NCBI RefSeq assembly: GCF_001953865.1
Contig: NZ_MQUQ01000017.1
Coordinates: 62,001-126,000 of the forward strand
DNA length: 64,000 nucleotides
Reading direction: 5' to 3'
From: Amycolatopsis coloradensis
GTDB lineage: Bacteria; Actinomycetota; Actinomycetes; Mycobacteriales; Pseudonocardiaceae
Program-made: the position numbers and the translations under genes
Shown: one piece after another, positions 1 through 7,458 of the stretch
Numbering within the stretch: position 1 is the stretch's first letter
Layout: every line of letters starts with the position of its first letter
The notes under the pieces: generated by a model
Databases searched by the model: none
Told to the model about the DNA's origin: nothing
Seen by the model: the letters and a program-made list of their open reading frames with translations, nothing else

Positions 1-1248
1 ACTACCCCACCGGCCCGGACCGAAGCGATGTTCGGTCTTGGTGCCGGCACGATTGTCGTAACACACCAGGCCGTCGAATTTGAGTGTCGAGTCCGGCGAG
101 ATGTGCACCGCGTAGGAGAAGCGGTTCCGGCCGCCGACCACCCTCGAGTCGACGGACGGGAATTCGGTGTTGTCGTCGTCGAGCTGGTTCTCCAGGCACT
201 GTCCGGTCCGCAGGTTGAACCGGTAGCGGTGCAGTGAGGCGTCCAGTCGCAGGTACGACAGCATTTTGGCGAGCGGGGTGTGCGCGTCGGCACGCGGCTG
301 CGGCCGCTGCACACGGCAGACGTCGAGGACGATTTCCTCGCCCTGCTCCCACGAGTTGACGACGTGGTAGATGTAGCACGGGCTGGCCTCGAACCAGCGG
401 ATCTGGCTACCGTTGCCGTAGCGAGGCAGCACCCCGAACCGGCTCGGCAGCGACCGGTCGAACCGCAGCTTGTGGCGCCCGTTGCGGGCCGCTTCGAGGT
501 CTTGGATCAGCGGCAGGTCCATGAGGACGGCGTAGTTCTCGGTGATCGCCATGTCGTGCGGCAGGCGCGGGCCGGGAAGGTCGATCTCGGTCGTGTTCAC
601 GACCTTTCCGTCCGCGCCGATCACGCCGTAGCGCAGGAACGGCGGCCGCGGCCCGTAGTCGAACCAGAACATCTCGCCGGTGCGCTCGTCGACCTTCGGA
701 TGGGCCATCATGTCGCCGACCAGCGTGCCGAGGAAGTCTTCGGCGCCCAGCGTCTCCAGCGAGAGCGGGTCCACCGCGTACGGCGTGCCGCACAGGTACC
801 AGGTGGAGAGCACCTGGCCGCGGTGGAAGATCAGGTCGGTGTTGGCGCTGTCCTTGACGTTCAGGCCGTGCGTATTGCCGAACGGGTTGTCCTTCGGCGA
901 CTCCATGACGCCTTTCCACAGCGCCTTGCCCGCCTCGGATTCGGCCTCGAAGGCCTTGGTCCGGACCCAGCGGTTGCGGTAGCGGGCCTTGCCGTTCTCC
1001 AGGTGGACGGCGTGGATCATGCCGTCGCCGTCGAACCAGTGGTAGCGGCCCTCCGGGGCGAACCGGGGGTTGGGCCCGTTGCGCAGGTACACGCCGTTGA
1101 GGTCGGCGGGGATCTTGCCGATGACCTCGAGATCGCTCGCGTCGATCTCCTCGCCGACCGGGGCGTAGACGCCCATCAGATACGGATTGACCTCGGGTTT
1201 CCCGGTGGTCGCCGCCACCAGGATCGGTTGCTCGGAGGTGCTGGTCAT
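1..1248 (-). CDS. Carotenoid oxygenase family protein, C-terminus outside window
   Basis: A non-haem Fe(II) dioxygenase of the carotenoid/apocarotenoid/stilbene cleavage family; it would split a conjugated C=C bond of a carotenoid- or stilbene-like substrate. The open frame runs 416 codons to the window edge, so roughly the last 50-80 residues are missing. The N-terminal NGVYLRNGPNPRF and WFDGDGMIHAV motifs are typical. Three of the four Fe-binding histidines are visible, in MMAHPKVDERTGEMFWFDYG, LPHDMAITENY and CYIYHVVNSWEQG; the fourth lies outside. The ATG at 1248 has a GGGGAGAG ribosome site. It diverges from an HxlR regulator, with duplicated decamers between them. The substrate cannot be told from sequence alone. 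Confidence 0.93.
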   Translation of the reverse strand, partial: MTSTSEQPILVAATTGKPEVNPYLMGVYAPVGEEIDASDLEVIGKIPADLNGVYLRNGPNPRFAPEGRYHWFDGDGMIHAVHLENGKARYRNRWVRTKAFEAESEAGKALWKGVMESPKDNPFGNTHGLNVKDSANTDLIFHRGQVLSTWYLCGTPYAVDPLSLETLGAEDFLGTLVGDMMAHPKVDERTGEMFWFDYGPRPPFLRYGVIGADGKVVNTTEIDLPGPRLPHDMAITENYAVLMDLPLIQDLEAARNGRHKLRFDRSLPSRFGVLPRYGNGSQIRWFEASPCYIYHVVNSWEQGEEIVLDVCRVQRPQPRADAHTPLAKMLSYLRLDASLHRYRFNLRTGQCLENQLDDDNTEFPSVDSRVVGGRNRFSYAVHISPDSTLKFDGLVCYDNRAGTKTEHRFGPGRWGS

Positions 1249-1299
1249 CGGCTCTCCCCGGTTGGTTCGCGTGACCGATTGGGTGCGACACTATGATTT

Positions 1300-1339
1300 C
1301 TGTAGTCAGCTGTCAATAGACTTTGTTTACTGTAGTCAG
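1300..1339. promoter_or_regulatory. Duplicated decamer CTGTAGTCAG in the divergent promoter
   Basis: CTGTAGTCAG occurs at 1300-1309 and again, identical and in the same direction, at 1330-1339. The copies are 30 bp apart, close to three helical turns. They lie in the 128-bp gap between the carotenoid oxygenase and the HxlR regulator. HxlR proteins commonly bind between themselves and a divergent target, so these are plausible operator half sites. The assignment is inferred. Confidence 0.5.
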
Positions 1340-1376
1340 TAGTACGCTGACAGCGACACCATGCGGAAGGAAGTAC

Positions 1377-2342
1377 GTGACAGAGGCGACGGCGCACCTC
1401 GTCCGGCCGGCGGGCGATCCGCTGCGGCGGGCACTCGAACTGCTCGGTGACCAGTGGACGCTGCTGATCCTGCAGAGCCTGTTCCTGCGCTTCCGCCGCT
1501 ACGAGGAACTCCGTCTGCGGCTCGGCATCTCCCCCACCGCGCTGTCCGGGCGGCTGCGCGGAATGGTCGACGCGGGCGTCCTCGTCCGCACGCCGTACCG
1601 GGACGCGCGGCGCACCCGGCACGAGTACCGGCTCACCGAACGCGGCCTCGAACTGTGGCCGCTGCTGATCTCGATCTGGGCCTGGGAACGGGAATGGGTC
1701 GAGGGCCGCCGGGCCGTCCTGCCGACCCTGATCCACCTCGACTGCGAGCTGGCGACCTCGGCGCCACTCGGCTGCGCCTCCTGCGAACGCCGGGTCGACG
1801 CCCGCGACATCCGCGCGCACCGCCTCGACGACACCGGCGTCGTCGAAGCGACGGCGACGAAACGCTTCCGCCGCAAGGACGCCGAGTCCCTGGCGGGCGA
1901 TCCGCTCATGTTCTTCCCGGACACCATGGAACTCCTCGGCGACCGGTGGTCGACCGGGCTCGTGGTCAGCGCGCTACTGGGAGCGCGGCACTTCTCGGAA
2001 TTCGAACGGGAACTCGGGATCGGCCCGAGCGTGCTCTCGGGCAGGCTGTCGAAACTCGTGGATGTCGGCGTGCTGCGGACAGGCGTCGCGAAGACCCGCA
2101 CCGACGCGCACGACTACCGGCTGACGGCGAAAGGGCTCGCGTTCTTCCCCGCCCTGGCCTTCATCGCCGAATGGTCGAGGGGGTTCGAGGTTCCGGGGCA
2201 GGCGCCGGACATCGTCCTGGACCACGTGGACTGCGGCGACCGGCTGAAGCCGATCCTGCTGTGCGACCACTGCTGGCTGCCGCTGCTGCGGAACCGGATC
2301 CGCTTCGGTGGCCCCGTCCAGCTGCCCGTGCCGCCGAGGTGA
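1377..2342 (+). CDS. Tandem two-domain HxlR-type transcriptional regulator
   Basis: A DNA-binding regulator with two winged-helix HxlR domains in one chain of 321 aa; ordinary HxlR proteins are about 100-150 aa with one. Domain 1 is about residues 9-105 (PLRRALELLGDQWTLLIL, then LGISPTALSGRL). Domain 2 is about residues 175-270 (TMELLGDRWSTGLVVSALLG, then LGIGPSVLSGRL). Each is followed by a short Cys-containing stretch (CASC; CDHC). The GTG at 1377 is chosen because GGAAGGAAG lies just upstream; an upstream ATG at 1323 has no good ribosome site and would overlap the decamers. It probably controls the divergent carotenoid oxygenase and itself. Confidence 0.9.
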   Translation: MTEATAHLVRPAGDPLRRALELLGDQWTLLILQSLFLRFRRYEELRLRLGISPTALSGRLRGMVDAGVLVRTPYRDARRTRHEYRLTERGLELWPLLISIWAWEREWVEGRRAVLPTLIHLDCELATSAPLGCASCERRVDARDIRAHRLDDTGVVEATATKRFRRKDAESLAGDPLMFFPDTMELLGDRWSTGLVVSALLGARHFSEFERELGIGPSVLSGRLSKLVDVGVLRTGVAKTRTDAHDYRLTAKGLAFFPALAFIAEWSRGFEVPGQAPDIVLDHVDCGDRLKPILLCDHCWLPLLRNRIRFGGPVQLPVPPR

Positions 2343-2418
2343 CGTAAATCGACTCGCCAACCGGGGTGGTTCCTGACAGGCTGAGGACTTGTCACATGTC
2401 GTCACCTCGGAGGTAGCA

Positions 2419-2607
2419 ATGACTGAACCGGCACCGTCCCCAGCGGATGGAGAAGAGGACGACACCAAGCGCAAGTTCCGCGAGGCGCTGGAGCGCAAGC
2501 AGGCTCAGGCCCGCTCCGGCTCGGCCCACGAGAACGCCGGCGGGAAGAACCTGCACGCCCACGGGCCCGCCGCGAACAAGCGCACCTTTCGTCGCAAGAG
2601 CGGCTGA
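2419..2607 (+). CDS. DUF5302 family small protein
   Basis: A 62-residue, highly charged protein with the actinobacterial DUF5302 pattern: an acidic start, then KRKFREALERKQ, then a Gly/His-rich middle and a basic end RTFRRKSG. The function of the family is not known; proteins of this shape are probably cytosolic and partly disordered. The ATG at 2419 is preceded by CGGAGGT. It lies 76 bp after the HxlR gene and just before a strong 22-bp hairpin, and may be its own transcription unit. Confidence 0.8.
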   Translation: MTEPAPSPADGEEDDTKRKFREALERKQAQARSGSAHENAGGKNLHAHGPAANKRTFRRKSG

Positions 2608-2635
2608 GTAGCCGGCCGCCTGGTCCGCGAGTGTT

Positions 2636-2682
2636 ATGAACGGACCTTTCATAACAAATCTTGTTATGAAAGGTCCGTTCAT
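2636..2682. terminator. Perfect 22-bp hairpin of the ATGAACGGACC repeat family
   Basis: Arms 2636-2657 and 2661-2682 are exact reverse complements around the 3-nt loop ATC. It sits between the convergent DUF5302 and amino acid dehydrogenase genes, so it can end transcription from both sides. A close relative with a 25-bp stem lies at 38276-38330. Confidence 0.8.
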
Positions 2683-2706
2683 TTCATCTCTGGGGCCTGC
2701 CAAGAG

Positions 2707-3777
2707 CTACACCGTCAGGATCGAGCGCAGCCCGCCGACCTCGGTCATCCGCCGCTCCGCCAGCCGGTCCGCGGCCGCCGCCGGGGGCACGCCGTCGGCC
2801 TTGGCCAGCGCGAACACCGCCTTGGTGGTGTCGAAGATCGCCGTGGTCTTGCGCTTCGCCCGCGCGAAGTCGAAACCGTGCCGCTCGTCGTCGACCTGGA
2901 TCACGCCGCCGGCGTTGACCAGGTAGTCCGGCGCGAACAGGATGCCGCGGTCGTCGAGTTGCTTGTCGACGCCGGGGTGCGCGAGCTGGTTGTTGGCCGC
3001 GCCGCAGACGATCTTGCTGCGCAGCAGCGAGACGGTCTCGTCGGTGAGCACGCCGCCCAGCGCGCACGGCGCGAAGACGTCGAGTTCGGTGCGGATCAGC
3101 GTGTCGAGGTCGTCGACGACCTCGACGCCGGGGTACGCCGCGCGGGTGCGCTCGACCGCCGCGGGCGAGACGTCGGTGACGACCACCTGCGCGCCCGCCT
3201 CGATCAGGTGCCCGACCAGGATGTGCCCGACCTTGCCGACCCCGGCGACACCGACCTTGCGGCCCGCCAGGTCCGGGACACCCCAGACGGTGTCCGCGGA
3301 GGCCCGCATGCCCTGGTAGGTGCCGAACGCGGTGAGCACCGAGGAGTCGCCGGCGCCGCCGTTCTCCGGCGAGCGGCCCGTGACGAACTCCGATTCACGG
3401 GCGACGATGTCCATGTCCTGCACATAGGTGCCGACGTCGCAGGCGGTGATGTACCGGCCACCCAGTGTCTGGACGAACCGGCCGAAGGCACGAAGCAGCG
3501 CTTCGGTCTTGTGCTTGTGGGGGTCACCGATGATGACGGCCTTGCCGCCGCCGAGGTCGAGCCCGGCGAGCGCGTTCTTGTAGGCCATGCCCTTCGACAA
3601 CGCGAGGACGTCCGCGAGCGCCGCGTCTTCGGATTCGTAGGGATGGAACCGGGTTCCGCCGAGCGACGGGCCGAGCGCCGTCGAGTAGATCCCGATGATG
3701 GCCTTCAGGCCGGTGGCCTGGTCTTGGCAGAAGACGACCTGTTCATGGCCGGTACCTCGGCCGAACACTTCGGTCAC
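2707..3777 (-). CDS. vdh: Valine/leucine-type amino acid dehydrogenase
   Basis: An NAD-dependent Glu/Leu/Phe/Val dehydrogenase of 356 aa, oxidatively deaminating a branched-chain amino acid to the 2-oxo acid and ammonia in the cytosol. The catalytic pattern is present: GPSLGGTRF for substrate binding, MAYKNALAGLDLGGGKAVI with both active lysines, TACDVGTYVQDMD with the Asp, and the Rossmann loop VGVAGVGKVGHILVGHL. Length and pattern match actinomycete valine dehydrogenases, hence the symbol. It starts with GTG at 3777 after AAGGAG. It lies 119 bp downstream of kynureninase on the same strand, and may share transcription or have its own promoter in that gap. A second family member lies at 53629-54687. 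Confidence 0.88.
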   Translation of the reverse strand: MTEVFGRGTGHEQVVFCQDQATGLKAIIGIYSTALGPSLGGTRFHPYESEDAALADVLALSKGMAYKNALAGLDLGGGKAVIIGDPHKHKTEALLRAFGRFVQTLGGRYITACDVGTYVQDMDIVARESEFVTGRSPENGGAGDSSVLTAFGTYQGMRASADTVWGVPDLAGRKVGVAGVGKVGHILVGHLIEAGAQVVVTDVSPAAVERTRAAYPGVEVVDDLDTLIRTELDVFAPCALGGVLTDETVSLLRSKIVCGAANNQLAHPGVDKQLDDRGILFAPDYLVNAGGVIQVDDERHGFDFARAKRKTTAIFDTTKAVFALAKADGVPPAAAADRLAERRMTEVGGLRSILTV

Positions 3778-3896
3778 TGTGGTGACTCCTTGTCACTGGA
3801 GTGCACGCCGCTTGTGGCGGACGTGCGAAGTTCCTCAGATCAAGGCACGGTCCCCGCGCGAAGGTCATCCGGCGGCGACGGTGCCACAGCGCAAAC

Positions 3897-5087
3897 TTAG
3901 CGGACGATTTCGTCCAGGATGCGAAGTGCGGAGTCGAGTTGGGTGTCGGACAGGTACGGCGCCGGTCCGAACCTCAGGTACTGGCCGCGGCTGTCGGTCC
4001 GGACCCCGCGTTCGGCGAGGGCGGCTTGCAGCCCGGCGGCGTCGGCGCACTTCAGCGACAGGAAGCCGCCGACGCGGTCCAGCGGCGTCTCCCGGTCACG
4101 CGTGACGACGTTCTCGGGCAGGCCGAGCTTGTCGAAGCCCTCGGCGAGGAAGCCGACCTGGTGCCGCGACACCTCCCGCAGGAATTCGGGCGTGAGCCCC
4201 TGTTCGGCGAAGAACCGGAAGACGCGGGCGCCCCGGTAGTGGCTCGTCGGGTCGTAGGTCGCCCCGGCGAATCTGTCCGGTCCGGAGGCGTACGCGACCT
4301 GGCCGGGACGGCGCTCGTCCGCGAGCGCGCCGAATTCGGCGTACCAGCCGGTGACGACCGGCCGCAGTTCCTGCGCGTGCGCGGGCATCCGCAGGAAGCA
4401 GTTGCCCTCTCCGAGCTGGAGGTACTTGTAGCCGCCGCCGAGCACCCAGGCGTTGGTGAGCCCGAGGTCGTGCAGCGCGAACGGGACGACGCCGAGCGCG
4501 TGGTAGGCGTCGACGACGAGGTTCACCGACTTCGACAGGCAGACGTCGGCGAGGTGGGCCAGGCCCGGCACGAGCCGCGAGGTCTCGAACAGCACGGCCG
4601 AGACGAGGACCGCTGCGGTGTTTTCGGTGACCTCGGCCGCGACGCGCTCGGCCAGGGTGGCGACCGGCGTCGAGGGGACGCGGACCACCTCGACGCCTTC
4701 CTCGGCCAGCCGCGCCAGCTGACGGCGCAGGGTGTGGAACTCCCCGTCGGTGGTGATCAGGCGCGGACGCTCGCGCAGGTCCATCGCCGACAGAAACCGG
4801 ATCACCAGGTCGTGGGTGCTGGCGCCGAGCGCGATCCCGCCGTGCGGGTCACCGAGCAGCGCACGGAACCCTGCCCGCATCTCGTCGGCCTTCGCGAAGG
4901 CCCGCTCCCACTTCGTGTCGACCTCTTCGGCCGCGTCGGCGAAGGCCTCGAGAAGGCCCTCCCGCGCGACGTCGGGCCAGGCCTGATGAGAGTGCCCTGT
5001 CAACAGGATCCGGTCCGCCACACCGAATTCCGTGTAGTGCTCCGCGAGCGCGTTGGGGTCACGGCGGAGCTCGCCGAGGTTCGTCAC
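3897..5087 (-). CDS. kynU: Kynureninase
   Basis: A PLP enzyme splitting kynurenine into anthranilate and alanine (or 3-hydroxykynurenine into 3-hydroxyanthranilate). It is 396 aa, near the family size. Visible are LLTGHSHQAWPDVAREGL near the N-terminus, the cofactor Asp/His region VDAYHALGVVPF, and the Schiff-base Lys in GGGYKYLQLGEGNCF. The start is the GTG at 5087, whose GTGA overlaps the stop of the upstream dioxygenase gene, so translation is coupled. A frame extending further upstream is just the dioxygenase region read in another frame. It is the third gene of a paaX-like/kynA/kynU operon. The PLP loop differs from the textbook SYKYLN form. Confidence 0.88.
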   Translation of the reverse strand: MTNLGELRRDPNALAEHYTEFGVADRILLTGHSHQAWPDVAREGLLEAFADAAEEVDTKWERAFAKADEMRAGFRALLGDPHGGIALGASTHDLVIRFLSAMDLRERPRLITTDGEFHTLRRQLARLAEEGVEVVRVPSTPVATLAERVAAEVTENTAAVLVSAVLFETSRLVPGLAHLADVCLSKSVNLVVDAYHALGVVPFALHDLGLTNAWVLGGGYKYLQLGEGNCFLRMPAHAQELRPVVTGWYAEFGALADERRPGQVAYASGPDRFAGATYDPTSHYRGARVFRFFAEQGLTPEFLREVSRHQVGFLAEGFDKLGLPENVVTRDRETPLDRVGGFLSLKCADAAGLQAALAERGVRTDSRGQYLRFGPAPYLSDTQLDSALRILDEIVR

Positions 5088-5866
5088 AGCCTGCTCCGCA
5101 CCGCCCAGAGATCCGGGAACATCGGGGAAAAAAGCGTCGTACGCAGGTAGTGCGCGCCCGAAGAACCCCCCGTCCCGGTCTTGTCTCCGATGGTGCGCTC
5201 GACCATCTTCACGTGCCGATACCGCCACTCCTGCATCCCTTCGTCCAGATCGACCAGGTGCTCCGCCACGACCGACGGCCCTGTGTCGTCGCGATAAACC
5301 CGCAGTAGAACCTCTTGGAGCGCCGGAGAGGGTTCGAGTGGCTTGGTGACATCGCGCCCGGTCGGGACGTCGTACTCCTTCACCGCGAGGTACGTGACGA
5401 AGGAATCGAAGAGCGACGGCCGTGACATCGCGCCGGCGATCTCGGCCCGCTGTGCACCGCCCTCGGGATAATGCGCGAACACCCGTTCGTCCCGGCGGCC
5501 GAGGACGGCCTCCAGCACCCGGAATTGAGCCGACTGGAACCCGCTCGAAGCGTCGAGTCGCGCACGAAAACTGGTGAATTGGCTCGGAGTCATCGTCTCG
5601 AGCACGTCGATCTGCGCGACCACCACCTTGAAGATAGTCAGAATCCGCCTCAGCGTCCGGACGGCGTGAGCTGTATTACCCGCCTCGAGTTGTTCTTGCA
5701 GGTAAAGCGCCTCGTGGAGAACTTGTTTGAACCAAAGTTCATACACTTGGTGGATAACGATGAAGAGCATTTCATCGTGCTCGTCGGATCGCGGATGCTG
5801 CGCGTCCAGCACTTCGTCCAAAGAAAGGTAGGACGTGTAACCCAATGCGGCCTGAGTGTCGTTCAT
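5084..5866 (-). CDS. kynA: Tryptophan 2,3-dioxygenase
   Basis: A haem dioxygenase that opens the indole ring of L-tryptophan to N-formylkynurenine, the first step of the kynurenine route. It is 260 aa. FIVIHQVYELWFKQVLHE (about residues 35-52) forms the substrate pocket. EWRYRHVKMVERTIGDKTGT carries the haem ligand His218, and GTGGSSG is the mobile loop. The ATG overlaps the stop of the PaaX-like gene by ATGA, and the end overlaps kynU by 4 bp. This tight operon makes anthranilate the likely product, provided a formamidase acts between KynA and KynU; none of the usual KynB cyclase-fold type is seen in the window. Confidence 0.95.
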   Translation of the reverse strand: MNDTQAALGYTSYLSLDEVLDAQHPRSDEHDEMLFIVIHQVYELWFKQVLHEALYLQEQLEAGNTAHAVRTLRRILTIFKVVVAQIDVLETMTPSQFTSFRARLDASSGFQSAQFRVLEAVLGRRDERVFAHYPEGGAQRAEIAGAMSRPSLFDSFVTYLAVKEYDVPTGRDVTKPLEPSPALQEVLLRVYRDDTGPSVVAEHLVDLDEGMQEWRYRHVKMVERTIGDKTGTGGSSGAHYLRTTLFSPMFPDLWAVRSRL

Positions 5867-6684
5867 TTTTCGGTCACCTCATCGAAATGGCGTTGTGCTG
5901 CCGGAGCAAGCGCTTGGTATAAATCGTGGAACAGTTCGACAGCGGCCGCCCGGCTCGGCGGAGCCGGCACCAGCCCGACCGGGAGTTCCGGGTCGAGCGA
6001 CGGGAAAGCGCGGAAGGTGTGCGTCAACCAGGTTCGGACCTGGAACGCCTCGGCGTCAGGCAGGTCGCCTGAATATCCGCCGAAATCTCGGACGAACGTG
6101 TCGTAACGCGCGGCGAGGCCGTCGAGGTTCCAGGCCCGGCCGGCGAACCGCCGGACGTCGAGGCCCGCCGACGGTGTGCCGAGCATCAGCCCGGCGTGTT
6201 CGGAGACGTCCAATTCCGCCAGCAGGGCGAGCACCTCGGCCTCGCGGTCGTGCGGGGCGATCCAGGTGCCGTCCTGCACCGGGCCGAAGCCGAGGAAGCG
6301 CAGCCGGCGCACCAGCCGCTCCCGCGCCTGGCGTCGGCTTTCCGGGATGCTCTGCCACAGCACGGTCCACTGGCCTGCCTCGCGATCGTCGCGGCCGAGG
6401 GAGAAGATCCGGCGATCGCCGTCCTCCAGCAGCGCGATCGTGCGGCGGGTCAGCGAGTAGTGGACGAGCCTGCCCGCCTTGTGCCTCGCGAGCAGGTCGC
6501 GGCGGGCGAGCCGCGCGAGGGCGATCCGCGCGGCGCCGTCGGAGAAACCCAGCCCGGCGAGCACGCCGACCAGGCCGCCGGACCAGACACGACGGCTCTC
6601 GCGCGGCGACACGTAGGTGCCGAGCAGCGTCATCACGAGTTCCTGGGGACTTGGGTCGCCGTGGGACGCGGCCGATTCGGGCAT
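5863..6684 (-). CDS. PaaX-family transcriptional regulator
   Basis: A 273-aa regulator with an N-terminal winged helix (about residues 15-85, LGTYVSPRESRRVWSGGLVG then DGAARIALARLARRDLL) and the long PaaX-type C-terminal region. The PaaX of the phenylacetate pathway is released from DNA by an aryl-CoA thioester. Here the gene is first in the kynA-kynU operon and faces an operon encoding an aromatic CoA ligase, so an acyl-CoA inducer such as anthraniloyl-CoA is a reasonable guess. The ATG at 6684 is chosen because longer forms would run through the divergent promoter. It probably binds the 48-bp gap at 6685-6732. Confidence 0.88.
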   Translation of the reverse strand: MPESAASHGDPSPQELVMTLLGTYVSPRESRRVWSGGLVGVLAGLGFSDGAARIALARLARRDLLARHKAGRLVHYSLTRRTIALLEDGDRRIFSLGRDDREAGQWTVLWQSIPESRRQARERLVRRLRFLGFGPVQDGTWIAPHDREAEVLALLAELDVSEHAGLMLGTPSAGLDVRRFAGRAWNLDGLAARYDTFVRDFGGYSGDLPDAEAFQVRTWLTHTFRAFPSLDPELPVGLVPAPPSRAAAVELFHDLYQALAPAAQRHFDEVTEK

Positions 6685-6697
6685 GCGGGCAACTCTA

Positions 6698-6721
6698 TAC
6701 ACCTCAGGCCGCTGCGGTGTA
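6698..6721. promoter_or_regulatory. Palindrome TACACC-N12-GGTGTA in the divergent kyn/CoA-ligase promoter
   Basis: Two exact 6-bp arms flank a spacer that itself contains CAG-N4-CTG on the same dyad, giving a nearly perfect 24-bp palindrome. It is centred in the 48-bp gap between the PaaX-like gene and the creatininase-fold gene. A TGATTCG string, resembling the core of the E. coli PaaX site, follows at 6725-6731. It is probably the operator of the PaaX-like regulator for both operons. Confidence 0.55.
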
Positions 6722-6732
6722 GCTTGATTCGG

Positions 6733-7458
6733 GTGACGTACTTCGCGGATTTGAGCTCGCGTCAGGTGGCCGCGCTCGCGTCCAGTGAGCGCGTTCCCGT
6801 GCTGCTGCTGCCGGTCGGCGCCGTCGAACCGCACGGGCCGCACGCGCCGCTGGGCACCGATCCCCTGATCTCCCGGGGAATGTGCGAACGCGCCGCCGCG
6901 CGGCTGGCGGGCGACCCTGGTGTGCATGTGCTGATCCTGCCCGAAGTGCCCTACGGCGTGACACGGTTCGCGGCCGGGTTCGCGGGCGGCGTCTCGATCG
7001 GCGAGGACACCCTGCACGCGCTGCTGACCGAGATCTGCGGTGCGCTCGTCGAGCAGGGGTTGCCGCGGATCCTGCTGGTCAACAACCATTTCGAGCCCGC
7101 CCAGCTGGCCGTGCTGCGACGCGTGGCGGAGACCTCGGGCGCCGGTTTCGTCGACCTCGTCCGCCGCCGGTACGCGGCGCGGCTCACCGACGAGTTCCGC
7201 TCCGGCGCATGCCACGCCGGGCAGTACGAGACGTCGCTGGTGCTCGCCGACCGGCCGGACCTGGTCGATGTCACGATTCAGCGTGAGTTGCGACCGGTCC
7301 ACGTCGACCTGGCGCGCGGCGGGGTCACGGACTTCGCCTCGGCCGGGATGACGGAGGCCTACTGCGGAACCCCCGCCCAGGCGACCGCCGAAGAAGGCGA
7401 GCAGACCTTCTCGGTGCTCACCGACATCCTGGTCGAAGCGATCCGGGAGCTGGTATGA
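6733..7458 (+). CDS. Creatininase-fold metal amidohydrolase
   Basis: A 241-aa creatininase-family protein. All five expected metal ligands are visible: E32 and H34 in GAVEPHGPHAP, D43 in GTDPLI, and H119 and E121 in LVNNHFEP; CHAGQYETS also matches the family. Members hydrolyse cyclic amides, peptides (MftE) or a formamide (archaeal ArfB). As the first gene of an operon facing kynA-kynU, it is a candidate for the missing N-formylkynurenine deformylase; this is inference only. The GTG at 6733 gives the natural family start; a TTG at 6724 is the alternative. Its stop overlaps the next ATG (ATGA). Confidence 0.88.
   Translation: MTYFADLSSRQVAALASSERVPVLLLPVGAVEPHGPHAPLGTDPLISRGMCERAAARLAGDPGVHVLILPEVPYGVTRFAAGFAGGVSIGEDTLHALLTEICGALVEQGLPRILLVNNHFEPAQLAVLRRVAETSGAGFVDLVRRRYAARLTDEFRSGACHAGQYETSLVLADRPDLVDVTIQRELRPVHVDLARGGVTDFASAGMTEAYCGTPAQATAEEGEQTFSVLTDILVEAIRELV

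Noticed and set aside
407..1291. Arg/Pro-rich open frame on the minus strand
   Set aside because: A second frame of the same strand as the carotenoid oxygenase, without protein-like composition.
280..1296. Open frame on the plus strand
   Set aside because: Antisense shadow of the carotenoid oxygenase gene, which has all expected motifs on the minus strand.
5863..7302. Longer start for the PaaX-like protein (479 codons)
   Set aside because: It would read antisense through the creatininase-fold gene; the ATG at 6684 gives a normal family length.
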